Source: Dugong dugon (Eukaryota; Chordata; Mammalia; Sirenia; Dugongidae). From it: a DNA stretch of 64,000 bases. Location: positions 120,320,650 to 120,384,649 of the forward strand of contig CM057469.1 in NCBI GenBank assembly GCA_030035585.1. Reading direction: 5' to 3'. The position numbers and the translations under genes are program-made. Below, piece by piece: positions 22,624 to 33,153 of this stretch (the first letter of the stretch is position 1; each line of letters starts with the position of its first letter). Below the pieces are notes generated by a model. It did not search any database. It was not told where the DNA came from and saw only the letters and a program-made list of their open reading frames with translations.

Positions 22624-23159
22624 TGTTGTAGGCTGAATAATACCCTCCCTTCCCCTCCACCCACAAATGTCCATATCCTAATCCCTAGAATCTGGAATAT
22701 GTTACCTTCCATGGCAAAAGAGACTTTGAAGATATGGTTAAAGTTAAGGACCTTAAAATGGGGAGATTGTCTAGATTATCCTCTTGGGCTTAATCTAATC
22801 TCACACAGATCCTTAAAAGCAGAGAAGCTTTCCCAGCTATAGTCAGAGAAAGTGATGTGACAACAGAAGCAAGTTTATGTGGATGGCAACATTAGAAGGA
22901 CTCAACTCATTTGTGTTGCTGGCTTTAATGATGGAGAGAGAGAGCCACAAGCTGAGGAATATAGGCCAACTGATCTGAAAAATGTAAGGAAAATGATCCT
23001 CTCTAAGATCTCCAGAAAGAAACACAGCCTTGCTGACACCTTGATGTTATTGCACTGAGACATGCATCAGACCTACTGAACTGTAAGATAATTCATTTGT
23101 GCTTTTTTAACCCAGTAAATCTGTGGTGATTTTTATGGAGGCAATAGAAAACCAGTACA
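22624..23159 (+). mobile_element. MaLR/MLT1-like solo LTR
   Basis: A fossil LTR of about 536 bp. It starts TGTTGTAGGCTGAATAATAC and ends ACCAGTACA, so it has the TG...CA ends of an LTR, and a 5-bp duplication ATAAA flanks it (22619-22623 and 23160-23164). The body matches the mammalian MaLR/MLT1 style (ATCCTAATCCCTAGAATCTG, then TTGATGTTATTGCACTGAGA). No internal region is present, so it is a solo LTR. It is old and diverged. Confidence 0.8.
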
Positions 23160-24240
23160 ATAAACAAAATAAATTAGTGCAGAGTTGGTGTTGCTGTAGA
23201 TCTGGAATTCAGTCATGGTCTTAGTGAAATAGTTTTTTTAATTCTGATAAGAAGATATCCTCAGTGATCAAGCCACAGCAGAGTTAATAACCAGGAAAGA
23301 GATCAAGTGTTCATGTAATAAAGCTTCAGTCATGTAGAAGCAGAGAACCGATGATGGAAAGTAGCACAGACAGTGGTGCAGTTTGGAAGCTTTTATCTTA
23401 GAGCCCACATCCTGGGTGTTCAACTAGTCCCTTTGGAAATCAAGATTAGCATGAAACATTGCTGTATGAGATTGGCAACAGAGACAATGTAGGTAACTGA
23501 TTTTGGATGACATTTTATCAAAGCAATGGTGTGGGAAGAAGGTGAGTGGTAGGGGTGTCTTGTTAAATCAATCCTATCCATAAGACAATAATACCTCTAG
23601 TAGCTGGAATATTCCATACCTCATAAATTTTTCCCTTCTATCCTCATAGGGGCTGGATAAACACTGACAATTACTCCTTCCATTTCTGACCTGTCCTGTT
23701 ACTTTCAGAGTTTTCATTCTGCTATATTATATATTGGACAAGTGTGAGTCAACTCAAGTGACCTGCAGAGAAGACCCATCATAATCAGTGAATATATTCT
23801 CCTTGATGTTCCCAACACACACACACACACACACAGTATGCTGAAGTTCTGAATAATTCATCATAATCAATGGTCTGTGTTTCTCACTAAAGGCATGGTT
23901 ACAAGACAGGTAACGAGGGCAATCATCAAAGAGTGCTTTTCATAAATGAATTGAAAAGATGGTTGTTGGAATATACTCTTGCTAACATGCTGGGGATGTT
24001 CAGAGCCTGAGTACACATAGCTAGAGTTGATATACATGATGTACATCAGCTATAGGTCAGCCTCTCTTGCAGGCAACAAAAGCCAGAACTAGTTTAGGAT
24101 TACAGTTTCCATAGAAACAATAGATTACTGCAGTTGTCAGCCTTACTCAAGACTCTACCCTGAAAATTCAGTATTAAAAGTAAGGTGTACTATAAAGTTG
24201 AGAGTTTTTTAAAGAAGGTAAGCTTCAGGAGTTTGAAGCA
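23160..24240. other. Unassigned sequence with a CA microsatellite
   Basis: No gene is recognised. An (AC)n run lies at 23815-23836. The rest is ordinary AT-rich sequence without a family match I can name. Confidence 0.5.
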
Positions 24241-24850
24241 TATATAAAAACAAACGAAAACAAAAAACTATTTAATCTCTTGTCAATTTTCCAGCCTGAC
24301 TTTCTCTCCTATCTCGTTCTCTAACCCAGCCACAATCTTTGTCCAATCACAATCACAATGGCCTCACTTGTAATTATCTCCAAGACAGACTCCCTGTATC
24401 TACACTTGACACTTGACTATAATTAATAATGAACTTTGAAAAATGAATAATCTTAAGTTAGTAAAAAGCAATAATATATACCCAATTTAAAACCATTTAA
24501 TGCCCTTTCCATTTTGCATATAGTAATGATCAAAACCCCTGTTAGTTTGTGTATATTTTATTTTTGACTTTTGCATGTTTCTCTTCTGACTTCCTTTCCA
24601 TCCCTGTGGTCTCGGCCTCCTAATTGGATAGCTTTCATTTCCTGATTCTTACTATACTCTCTTCCACATTAGAACTTCTGCATGAATGTTGCCCTTGCTT
24701 AAAAATCTGACCCCTGACTTTCTCCTAAAAGCCCCTTTCCCTCACCCTTTCTTGATCATTCTGTAGTTATTCTTGAGATGTCAATTTCTGTGTCATTTCC
24801 TCAGGAAAAGCAACCTTGACTACTCAAACCTGTAGAAGTATTTGAAAATT
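24240..24850 (+). mobile_element. Probable L2 LINE 3'-region relic
   Basis: The order of segments resembles the L2 3' region: a CT-rich stretch with CCAGCCACAATC, then GTTGCCCTTGCTTAAAAATC, then TGTGTCATTTCCTCAGGAAA and GCAACCTTGACTACTC. In L2 the last two read CAAATGTCACCTCCTCAG and GGCCTTCCCTGACCACCC. It is strongly diverged. Confidence 0.5.
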
Positions 24851-27425
24851 TGCTTCAACAAACGGAGAAGTATATAATTACTTATGTACTTCTGGTAATA
24901 AACAATATGCTAATTTTCTTACAAATTAGAATATAATATAAATATAATTATTTTCCATAAATATTCTATTTGCTTCATTTAACTTCTTTCACATACAATT
25001 TATTCAGAAATATTAGGACATACACTGCATAGAATCAACTATTATACACTTTTTTAATCAGAAGAATTCATCTTCTTTAAAGAAGAAGTCAAAATAAATC
25101 AAAATATATACACCGTAAGTTGACTTAGTGCTACCTAAATTGTTATAGAAATAGATAATGATAGGTACCTAGAATTGGAAAGAATCATGGTGATTATGTA
25201 CGGGTATCCTACCACTTAACAAAGGTGTCTCCTCACCTGCATCCATGACAAGTAATCAACCTGACCTTGAGAACACTATATACAAGAATTTAAATCTCAA
25301 TGATTTTACTGGATAGCTTCAATGAGAGAACGTATTTTCAAATACTGAATTAAATATGCCTCCTTATAACTTCCATTCAATGGGCTTCCTATGGCTGTCT
25401 TACTACAAGCCACAACTTAAATAAGTCTGGTAAATAACAGATTTAAATAAATAAAACCACTGATCTTTTCCCCATTGTATTTTCTTCTGTAGTCTAAAAA
25501 CCTTTTATGTTCTCCAGCTTTTCCTTCCTGAGTATGATACAGGTTTGGTGTAAATTAGGCTTATAAGATAGTGTCTTAAATTACATTTAAGGTTCTTGAG
25601 ATGGTAGTATCTTTCTATGTTTATTTATTTAATATTTTTATACTGTGTACCTATCTGAGCAGTCCCTAAAAGCGTAGTTATCGGTAATGATACTACCGTA
25701 TAAATCATGCTGAATTTTTGGTCAACCAAAATGTTTCATATTGTGACTTTTTTTAATTATGATTTTTCCCTTTTACTCATTTTTAAGTCCCACCTGTAAG
25801 ACATTCAGCTTTTTTCAATTTTCATATTGTTGAGTTTGATGATTACCAAATTTATGGCAAGTTTAGAGTTACAGATGTTTGTCATCTGAGCTATTTGCAA
25901 TGTCACCTAACTTTGAATCATGCAAACATTTCAGCAATAGTAATTCCAAATATTTTTAACTACTGCTGTTTAAGAGAATGTGATGGGGGAAAATGGCCAA
26001 ACATTTTTTGATCGATACATTTATTTTTAAAATTAACCATTTTTTAATTAAGATGTTTGTTTTCTTTTTACAGGTAATGACCAGAAAAATGATCATTTAA
26101 TTATTGTCCCATTATGTAGATATAGATGACAGATATTACAGTGTATTTATGTATGACAGATAATTTTCAGTTTATTTATACTTGCCTGTACTATGTGTTT
26201 GTGTATTACACAATTTAAACCTGTTAAAATCTCCATTCCTGTTAGTATTATTTTGGGGGATTATTTTGCTTTTAAGTTATGGACTGGCCCATAAGTGTAA
26301 ATTAAAACATATCTTGATAACCTTTGGTAACATCTTTTTTTCTTTTTTAAATGTATTTTAAAAGCTCTAATGACATGAATACCCATAAAACAGAGCAATT
26401 AGGTTCAAGCGGAGACTTAACGTGGTCAATTAAGCAGGAAAGGTGTTTTTTGTTTTTTTTTTAAGTTTTCAAATATTCTTAAGCTGAAAATACTTTATTA
26501 AAGATGTTATTATACTTTTATTGGGTGAAAGATTTCTGGGCTTCTAAGGCACATTTAGTCCTTGAAGGCTCCTTGGAGGGAGTGAATGACCTTTATCATC
26601 AAAGCACTAAATGAGAACTCCATTGGCATAGCTGTATTATTATAAAGCAAATCCAGAAAGCAGAGTTCTAAAAGGGCATGGAATTGGCATAATGGGAAAG
26701 GCCAAGAAGGAGTCCTAGTGGAATTTCCCCATGTATTGGAGAAAATGCAGATCAGCTGGATTGGGACCAATTCCTTTCTTTAGAAATATGCAGTAAATTG
26801 AGCATGGGATTATGAAAATAGAGTATCATAGGAGAGGCCACATGGCAGCCGTGTATATAGGTTACTGTGGTTTAAATCTTCTATAGATAACCATAGGTTA
26901 AGGATGATTGGTTCCATTCTCAGCACTTCTCAAGCCCCCATTCAGTCAGTGATCAATCAATGAGAATAAAAGATTGGTGATTTGCAGAAGATAAAGTTTA
27001 GATCACTTCCATGTAGATGCCAAACAGTTAGTTACAGAAACAAACAAAAAAGACATTATTTCAGGGAAGAGGCATAAACTCACTGGCTATTATATTACAT
27101 CACTTAAATGTGGTAGTACAGAATATAAAAGATGGTTATTGCATCGATTAGTAAGAAAATTCCTTACCTTATCCTTTCCAAACAACCCAAAATGTGCATA
27201 AATACACAACTACATGAACATTGAGTTCAGAATTATAGGCCAAAACTTGATTATTTATTTTCCACTGTACTTACAATTACCAAAATTGTAGCATTTCCAT
27301 TAACAGTGAAGACAACATTATCTGTGAGAGTTGCTGTATTAAGTACTTTACAAATAACATTCTATTATATTCTATTAACAACCTCAAAATATTGACATTT
27401 TGAAAATATTTTTCAGGTGAGTAAT
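24851..27425. other. Long AT-rich intergenic stretch
   Basis: No gene is supported. A conserved-looking but unclassified block lies at about 25140-25330. A 71-codon minus-strand frame at 26555-26770 sits in a locally less AT-rich patch but has no recognisable motif. Confidence 0.5.
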
Positions 27426-27680
27426 TGTTAGGGATTTAATTGTGTCTTCCAAAAATAAGTGTTGAATTCCTGGCCCCAGTACTTGTGGATGTGATCCTGT
27501 CTGGAACAGAAATTTTCTTTTGTTGTGTTAATGAAGCCATACCACGTAAGGGGATCCTAAACCTAATCATTTCTGAATTATAAAAAGAGAAGAGGTAAAG
27601 ATACACACATACACACAGGGGAAGACAGACATCAAATGAGGATCGTCTATGAGGCAAGCAACACCAATTCATGATAAATA
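27426..27680 (+). mobile_element. MaLR/MLT1-like LTR fragment
   Basis: A fossil LTR piece that resembles the 5' part of the element at 39065: TGTTAGGGATTTAATTGTGT, followed by CCAGTACTTGTGGATGTGAT. Only about half of a typical LTR length is present. It is old and incomplete. Confidence 0.6.
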
Positions 27681-27689
27681 CACAGCATT

Positions 27690-27854
27690 ATTTGTTTGCT
27701 CGTTTTAATATACAGTTTCCTCCGGTATCAAGGAGAGTGCGAGATTGAAACTGGAAGCTGGAAAACATTTTGTTGAATAGTAAGTACATAGCGTTTGTTT
27801 TGGCATCTTCAACCGCTTGCGGCGTATTTATTCTCTTGATGGTGGCCACTTTAA
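27690..27854. other. CpG-dense islet of unknown origin
   Basis: About 165 bp with six or more CpGs (for example AACCGCTTGCGGCGTATTT) in a CpG-poor neighbourhood. The minus strand is open through this block and into the flanking AfroSINE (27688-27960, 90 codons). The translation, which includes VATIKRINTPQAVEDAKTN, matches nothing I recognise. It could be a young insert, a processed-transcript fragment, or a regulatory islet. Confidence 0.4.
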
Positions 27855-28019
27855 AACCGGTTGCCGTGGAGTTGATTTGAATCACGGAGACCTTATGGGA
27901 CAGAGTAGAACTGCCCCAGTAGGGTTTCCAAGGAGCGGCTGGTGGATTCGAACTGCCCACCTTTTGGTTAGCAGCCCTAGCTCCCTGTAGCTCTTAATCA
28001 CTTGGCAAGCAAGACTCCT
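27855..28019 (-). mobile_element. AfroSINE, short type
   Basis: Minus-strand copy. The tail portion reads GTTGCCGTGGAGTTGATTTG, then CAGAGTAGAACTGCCCCAGT, then GGTGGATTCGAACTGC (complement of the B box). The head end is degraded after 27980. Confidence 0.88.
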
Positions 28020-28129
28020 CTAATATTGTGTTATCAGGAGCAGAGTTGCTACAAAATCATACTTATGGCCTTAAAACTATGTGAGCTTTTGTATGAGCTA
28101 TAATATTCAGGAGGAGATTTTCTGAGTAT

Positions 28130-28146
28130 TAAGTAATAGTATTTTT
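28130..28146 (+). repeat. 17-bp target-site duplication, left copy
   Basis: TAAGTAATAGTATTTTT precedes the T-rich (A-tail) side of the truncated L1 and recurs at 28311-28327. Confidence 0.85.
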
Positions 28147-28310
28147 TTTTATTTTAATTTTTTTATTGTACTTTAGCTGAAGGTTTACGGAACAAATAGT
28201 TTCTCATTAAACAGTCAGTACACATACTGTTTTATGACGTTGGTTAACAACCCCATGACATGTCAGCACTTTCCCTTCTCGACCTTGAGGACCTTTTTTT
28301 TGGGTGAAAA
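28147..28310 (-). mobile_element. 5'-truncated L1 3' end
   Basis: The reverse complement is the last ~150 bp of an L1 3'UTR. It reads GGGGTTGTTAACCAACGTCA, then TGAGAAACTATTTGTTCCG and TTCAGCTAAAGTACAATAAA, and is closely related to the 3' end of L1 B (9250-9355). It ends in an A-tail and is flanked by the 17-bp duplication, a textbook 5'-truncated insertion. Confidence 0.9.
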
Positions 28311-28327
28311 TAAGTAATAGTATTTTT
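28311..28327 (+). repeat. 17-bp target-site duplication, right copy
   Basis: Identical to 28130-28146; marks the 5' junction of the truncated L1. Confidence 0.85.
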
Positions 28328-29330
28328 AATTTAACAATGGACTGTCATTATGCTACAGAAGGATGAAAATAATTCTTTTTTTAATCCACTGTCAAAAAAA
28401 CTTTCCTGTTTCCCTGTTTCCGTACCCATACTAGATATTATCAACCCTTTTGATTTTTGCCGTTTGAACAGATTAATAGTTACTCTAATTTTTATTTTCT
28501 TGTTTATGAGAGCAATTGACCATCTATTCAAATGTTTGTTAGACACTTGGACTTCTTTTTTTGAAATGCTTATTAATAATTTGACCATTTTTCATTTGAA
28601 TTTTCCATTTTTTTTTCTGTTTACCTCCAGTACACCCACTTATCAACATGATCAGGTTTCAAAATGAGGTCCTTATGGGAAAATCAAGGTTAAGTGAGAG
28701 TCAGGACCCTGCCCAGTCTTCAGCGCTGAAGAATCCTGCTCTCCCCCACCGCCCGCGTTGGTGGCTCACTGCCCGTTGGTCATCCTCAAGACGCCTGTGG
28801 GGAGGCTGGCCCCCCTTTCCCACGATACTAGCAGCCTGCGAGCCGGGCTCTGTCTCACAAACTTTGCCCTCCTTCTCTTCCTCCTCCTTTTCTCACCTTG
28901 GCTCCTCCTTATTGGGCAAAATAGTCAGATAGTAGTTTTTTTTTTACTGTTGTCATAACCACAAAATGTCGAATAATGAGATAGTAAGTGAGGAGTAGGT
29001 ATCCTTTCTTTATATTTGTGATGTTAATCTCTGAGTGATTTAGAAACCGCCAATTTTTATACTCTACAGCTGTTAACTTTTTAAAATGGATATGATTTAT
29101 CAATATAGTCTTTTAATGTAATTCACAAGATATTTGCATATAACATGTACTTTTTTTATTTTCCTTTTGAATCTTCCAAATGCATGGGCACAGATATAGC
29201 TTCCAAAAGTTTTTTTTGGGGGGGTGGCGCAAAAAGGGTTTGTTTTACTTTTGTTCTGACCTTTTATATTTACATTATTAATATATTTAAATTGATGTCC
29301 AGCTACACATATTGTAAATAAATATTTTAT
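28328..29330. other. Intergenic sequence with a GC-rich islet at 28690-28915
   Basis: Mostly AT-rich. The islet at 28690-28915 is GC-rich with about nine CpGs (for example CACCGCCCGCGTTGGTGG). Plus-strand frames 28648-28932 and 28758-28958 overlap it but show no known domain. It could be a small CpG island, a processed pseudogene remnant or an unclassified repeat. Confidence 0.45.
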
Positions 29331-30010
29331 TCTTAATTTTTATTATCTTTTTTCTTCTGACATATTTAATTAGGTCCTATTTTTAATTTCTGATGCTACT
29401 TATCTGTGCTTTATCTATTATTTCTTAGATAAATTTACTGTTAGTTTGTCTGCTTTATTATTATTTTCAAAGAAAAACATTTTGAGTCTCATTTATTTTT
29501 GTTTTATATTTAATTTATGCCTGTCAATTTTATCCACATCTTCCTGTTTTCATGTGATCTATTTTATTACTCTTTTGATTGTATTCTTGATATTGGATGC
29601 CTAGGTTAAAAATGTCCATCTTTTTAAACATAATGTAAGCCTTTAAGTCTATGGTTTCTTTTGAAGTACTACTTTAGCTGCATTCCCTACAAGTTTTTGT
29701 TTATTATTTTTAGTTTTTGTTCAGTGCCTCATGATCAATATATTTCTATTATAATTTCTTCCTAGGCTTTCTAAATTTTAGGCATCTGTTTTTAATTTCC
29801 AAACATTTTTTACATCTTTTGTAAATTAATATTTTTTTTTAGATTTATTTCAGAGTTTGTCATCTTTAGCATTTATTTTCTAAAATTTTACATTAGGTAG
29901 CTGTTCCATGAACAACTTACAAGGCATATTTTCAAATACAGGTTCTACATATTTCTATTAAATTTAACTTGTCAATTGTGTTTTATAGATATTCCCTATG
30001 TTTGCTAGTT
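29330..30010 (-). mobile_element. Ancient L1 ORF2 fragment
   Basis: The plus strand resembles the antisense of old L1 ORF2 between endonuclease and RT. An example is TACTACTTTAGCTGCATTCC, compared with the usual GCACTGCTTTAGCTGCATCC. Heavily diverged, no open frame. Confidence 0.6.
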
Positions 30011-30170
30011 ATAGAAATATGTTAGAAACTCATAAAATTCTTGCTTTATATATTTGGAGTATATTTGTCTCATACAGTTAAATATATGTAACTAATAAAA
30101 TTTAAAATGTGCATATAAATATGTAATATACTATATGTAAAATATGTATATAAGTCTAAATAGAAAACGT

Positions 30171-30302
30171 CCCTGGTGGTGCAAATGGTTTGCACTTGAG
30201 TGCTAATCTAAAGGTTGGCAATTTGAACTCAGCAAGCAGCACCATGAAATAAAGGCCTGGTGATCTGCTTCCATGAAGATTATAGCCAAGAAAACCCTGT
30301 GG
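30171..30302 (+). mobile_element. AfroSINE 5' part, interrupted by L1 D
   Basis: Starts CCCTGGTGGTGCAAATGG and runs through a B-box region and GATCTGCTTCCATGAAGATT to AAGAAAACCCTGTGG. The rest of the SINE (usually GCAGTTCTACTCTGTC and onward) is missing after the L1 D insertion. Confidence 0.85.
30288..30302 (+). repeat. Imperfect 15-bp target-site duplication, left copy (L1 D)
   Basis: AAGAAAACCCTGTGG, the SINE's own sequence. The right copy at 37811-37825 is AAGAAAATCCTATGG, with two transitions, consistent with an old insertion. Confidence 0.75.
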
Positions 30303-31750
30303 GCAGGCAGCACCAAGATGGCAGAGTAGTCAGACATTTCCTATGGTCTCTCTTACAACAAAGACTCGAGAAAACAAGTGACTCGATTATGTATGACAAT
30401 CTAGGAGTCCTAAACATCAAAGACAAAGTGAGGAATTGGACTGAGAGGATGCGGGAGGGAGGGAGAGACAGTACAGAAGCAGCAAGGAGCTGCCAGACCC
30501 AGACCTGGCTGGTCCCGGCACCCTGCAAGCGGGATCGGCTGGTGCTAGTAGTGAGGCAAGCAGTGGCACCTGGGACGTGTTTTCCACATTGGGAGAGACT
30601 GAGCAGTGGAGAGTCAGCTCAAACATCCAGAACCAATGAGAAGCAGTGCTTGATCGGCAAAAGATAAATACAAGCATCTAATCTACAGCACTGATCAGGA
30701 AAAAAAAAAAAGTTCGTTTTGGGAAATACCTCTCTCCCATTTACCTGCTCCCTCTTTGCTCTGCTCCAGGTCACGGGTCTAGCTTCAGAGATTGCTGTGC
30801 TCCCTGGGCCAGAAATAGGACCCCTTGTGCTCCCTGAGCCATTCTCCCAACTTTGGAGAGGCAACAAATTAATAAACAGGAAAAAATAATCTGCCAGTTC
30901 CCCTAAGCCAGGAACTCAGGGCAGGCACAGCCCGTTTGCCTAGGCACAGGCATAAGCGGTCCACAGACTTTGAATGCCTTTCACCCTTACATAGACCTGT
31001 GTGGGCCCATTTCAACAGTGTAGGCCCTCATTACCACAGTATACCAGGGTATATACCTGAAGCTTACTTTCATCTGTATCTGCTATACGGGGAATGGCAG
31101 ATTCATGACATTGGATGTCATCCTGCCCATTAAGCAGTGTCCTCACCCACTTACATCAGGAGCATGAGGACTAGTGGCTCCAACGACTCCACTGAGTCAC
31201 CCAGGACAGGACTCCAAGAATAAGTGGTGACTCCCAGTCCTTACAGCTAACAGCACCGGGTTCCCATAGTCTGGTTGCAAAACCCACCTACCTATGTGCT
31301 CTAGAGAACACAGACATGCCTTCTACCCAGATATTCAGGAGCAGCAGTTGGCCTCCCTTCTCAATAAGCTCATGACCCCTACTACAACCAGATACCTGTG
31401 TCTACTCCAATCGCCCCTGCCTGACTAGGACTGTAGGTGAGAGCCTGCACCATATACTTGGTGACCAATGACCTGGATACTTGAGCTGAAACCACACAAG
31501 AAAAGTAAACAGACTCTTGGGCTCACATACCTAGTAACAGCTCTAGCCACCTGGAGTCAGGATGTGAGAGCTTCAAAGCCACTAATAATCAAACTAGCTC
31601 ACAAGACCAGCCTATCTGGGCATATCAAAACAAAAGAAAATAAAACCTAAGACACAATAAGCAAACATAAAATAAATAAATATAATAACTTATTGATTGA
31701 TGGCTCAGAGACAACAGTCAATATCAAATCACATAAAGAGGCAGACCATG
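30303..31750 (+). promoter_or_regulatory. L1 D 5'UTR
   Basis: About 1.45 kb, more than twice the 624 bp of the L1 B 5'UTR and locally GC-richer than its surroundings. It ends in an A-rich stretch with ATAAATAAATA before ATG 31751. An internal promoter is expected from the family. No ORF here has recognisable homology. Confidence 0.7.
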
Positions 31751-32733
31751 ATGGCTTCAGCAAGCCACCAAAACAAAGGGTCAAAAAAACCTTCCAGAGG
31801 AAGAGAACTTCTTTAAATTACCAGAGGTAGAATTCAGAAGACTAATATGCAGAACTCTTCAAGAAATTAGGAAGGAGGTCAAACAAAATGCAAAACAAGC
31901 GAAGGAACACACAGACAAAGTAACAGAGGATCTTAAGAATGTTAATCAAGAGTATAATGACAAATTTAACAGGCTGCAAGAATCAACAGACAGACAGCAA
32001 ATAGAAATCCAAAATATTAACAATAAAATTTCAGAATTAGATGACTCAATAGAAAGTCATAGGAAAAGAATGGAGGCAATGGAAGTCAGAATTAGTGAGA
32101 TTGAATATAAAGCAATTAACACAAATTTATCTGAGGAAATATCAGATAAAAGAATTTTTAAAAATGAGGAAACCTTAAGAAAAATGTGGGAGTTTACCAA
32201 AAGGAATGACTTACGAGTGATTAGAGTACCAGAACAGTGGGGAATATCAGACAATACAGACAGAATTGTTGAAAGCTTGTTGGCAGAAAACTTCCCTGAT
32301 ATCATGAAAGATAAGAAGATATCTATACAAGAAGCTCATCAAATCCCACACAAGTTAGATCCCAAAACAAAGTCACCAAGACATATTATAATCAAACTTG
32401 CCAAAACCAAAGATAAAGAGAGAAATTTAAAAGTGGCTGGGGGTAAATGAAAAGTTACCTACAAAGGAGAGTCAATAAGACTAAGCTCTGACTGCTCAGC
32501 AGAAACCACGCAGGCAAGAAGGCAATGGGACGACATATATAAAGCCTTGAAGGAAAAAAAAATTGCCTGCTAAGAATTATATATCCAGCAAAACTGTCTC
32601 TCAAATATGATGGTGAAATTAGGGCATTTCCAGATAAAAAGAAGTTTAGGGAATTTGCAAAAAATTGTAAGAAATAATAAACGGAGTCCTCTGGTTAGAA
32701 AATGAGTAACATCAGATAACAACCCAAGACTAG
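31751..32733 (+). pseudogene. L1 D ORF1, decayed
   Basis: The counterpart of L1 ORF1p. It starts at ATG 31751 (MASASHQNKGSKKPS). A frameshift near 31780-31800 moves the reading frame before FFKLPEVEFRRL. A long open section (roughly 32070-32450) holds the coiled-coil end and the RRM-like core (DLRVIRVPEQ, KSPRHIIIKLAKTKDK). A stop at 32448-32450 lies in place of an arginine codon in VAGGK, and another frame break occurs at the poly-A near 32560. The end is TAG 32731-32733 by alignment with the L1 A and B ends. Confidence 0.85.
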
Positions 32734-33153
32734 AACACAGGACTGAGCAACCAGATATCAGCTCAGAATGGGAAGTCACAAAAATAAATGAAAGCTAAAA
32801 TACTGAAAATAGGAAAATAGAGAAGTCAATATGTAAAAGATGACAACATTAAAACAAAACAGAGGAGTAAAAAATGTAGTCATACATCTTTCATATACAG
32901 AGGAAGTCAAGACAATACAAAGAAATAAAAGATTGGGTTAAACTTAGAAAAATAGGAGTAAATATTAAGGCAACCACAAAGGAAACTGACAATCGTAGAC
33001 ATTAAAATAAAAAACAAGAAAAACATAAAGACTCAAAAAATACAAAATCAACAAGGAGAAAGATGAAAAATTATGAAAAGATGAAAATAAAGAAAAATGA
33101 TTCAGTACAGAAAATTAAGTGGAACAAGAGCACACACACAAAAATTCATCAAA

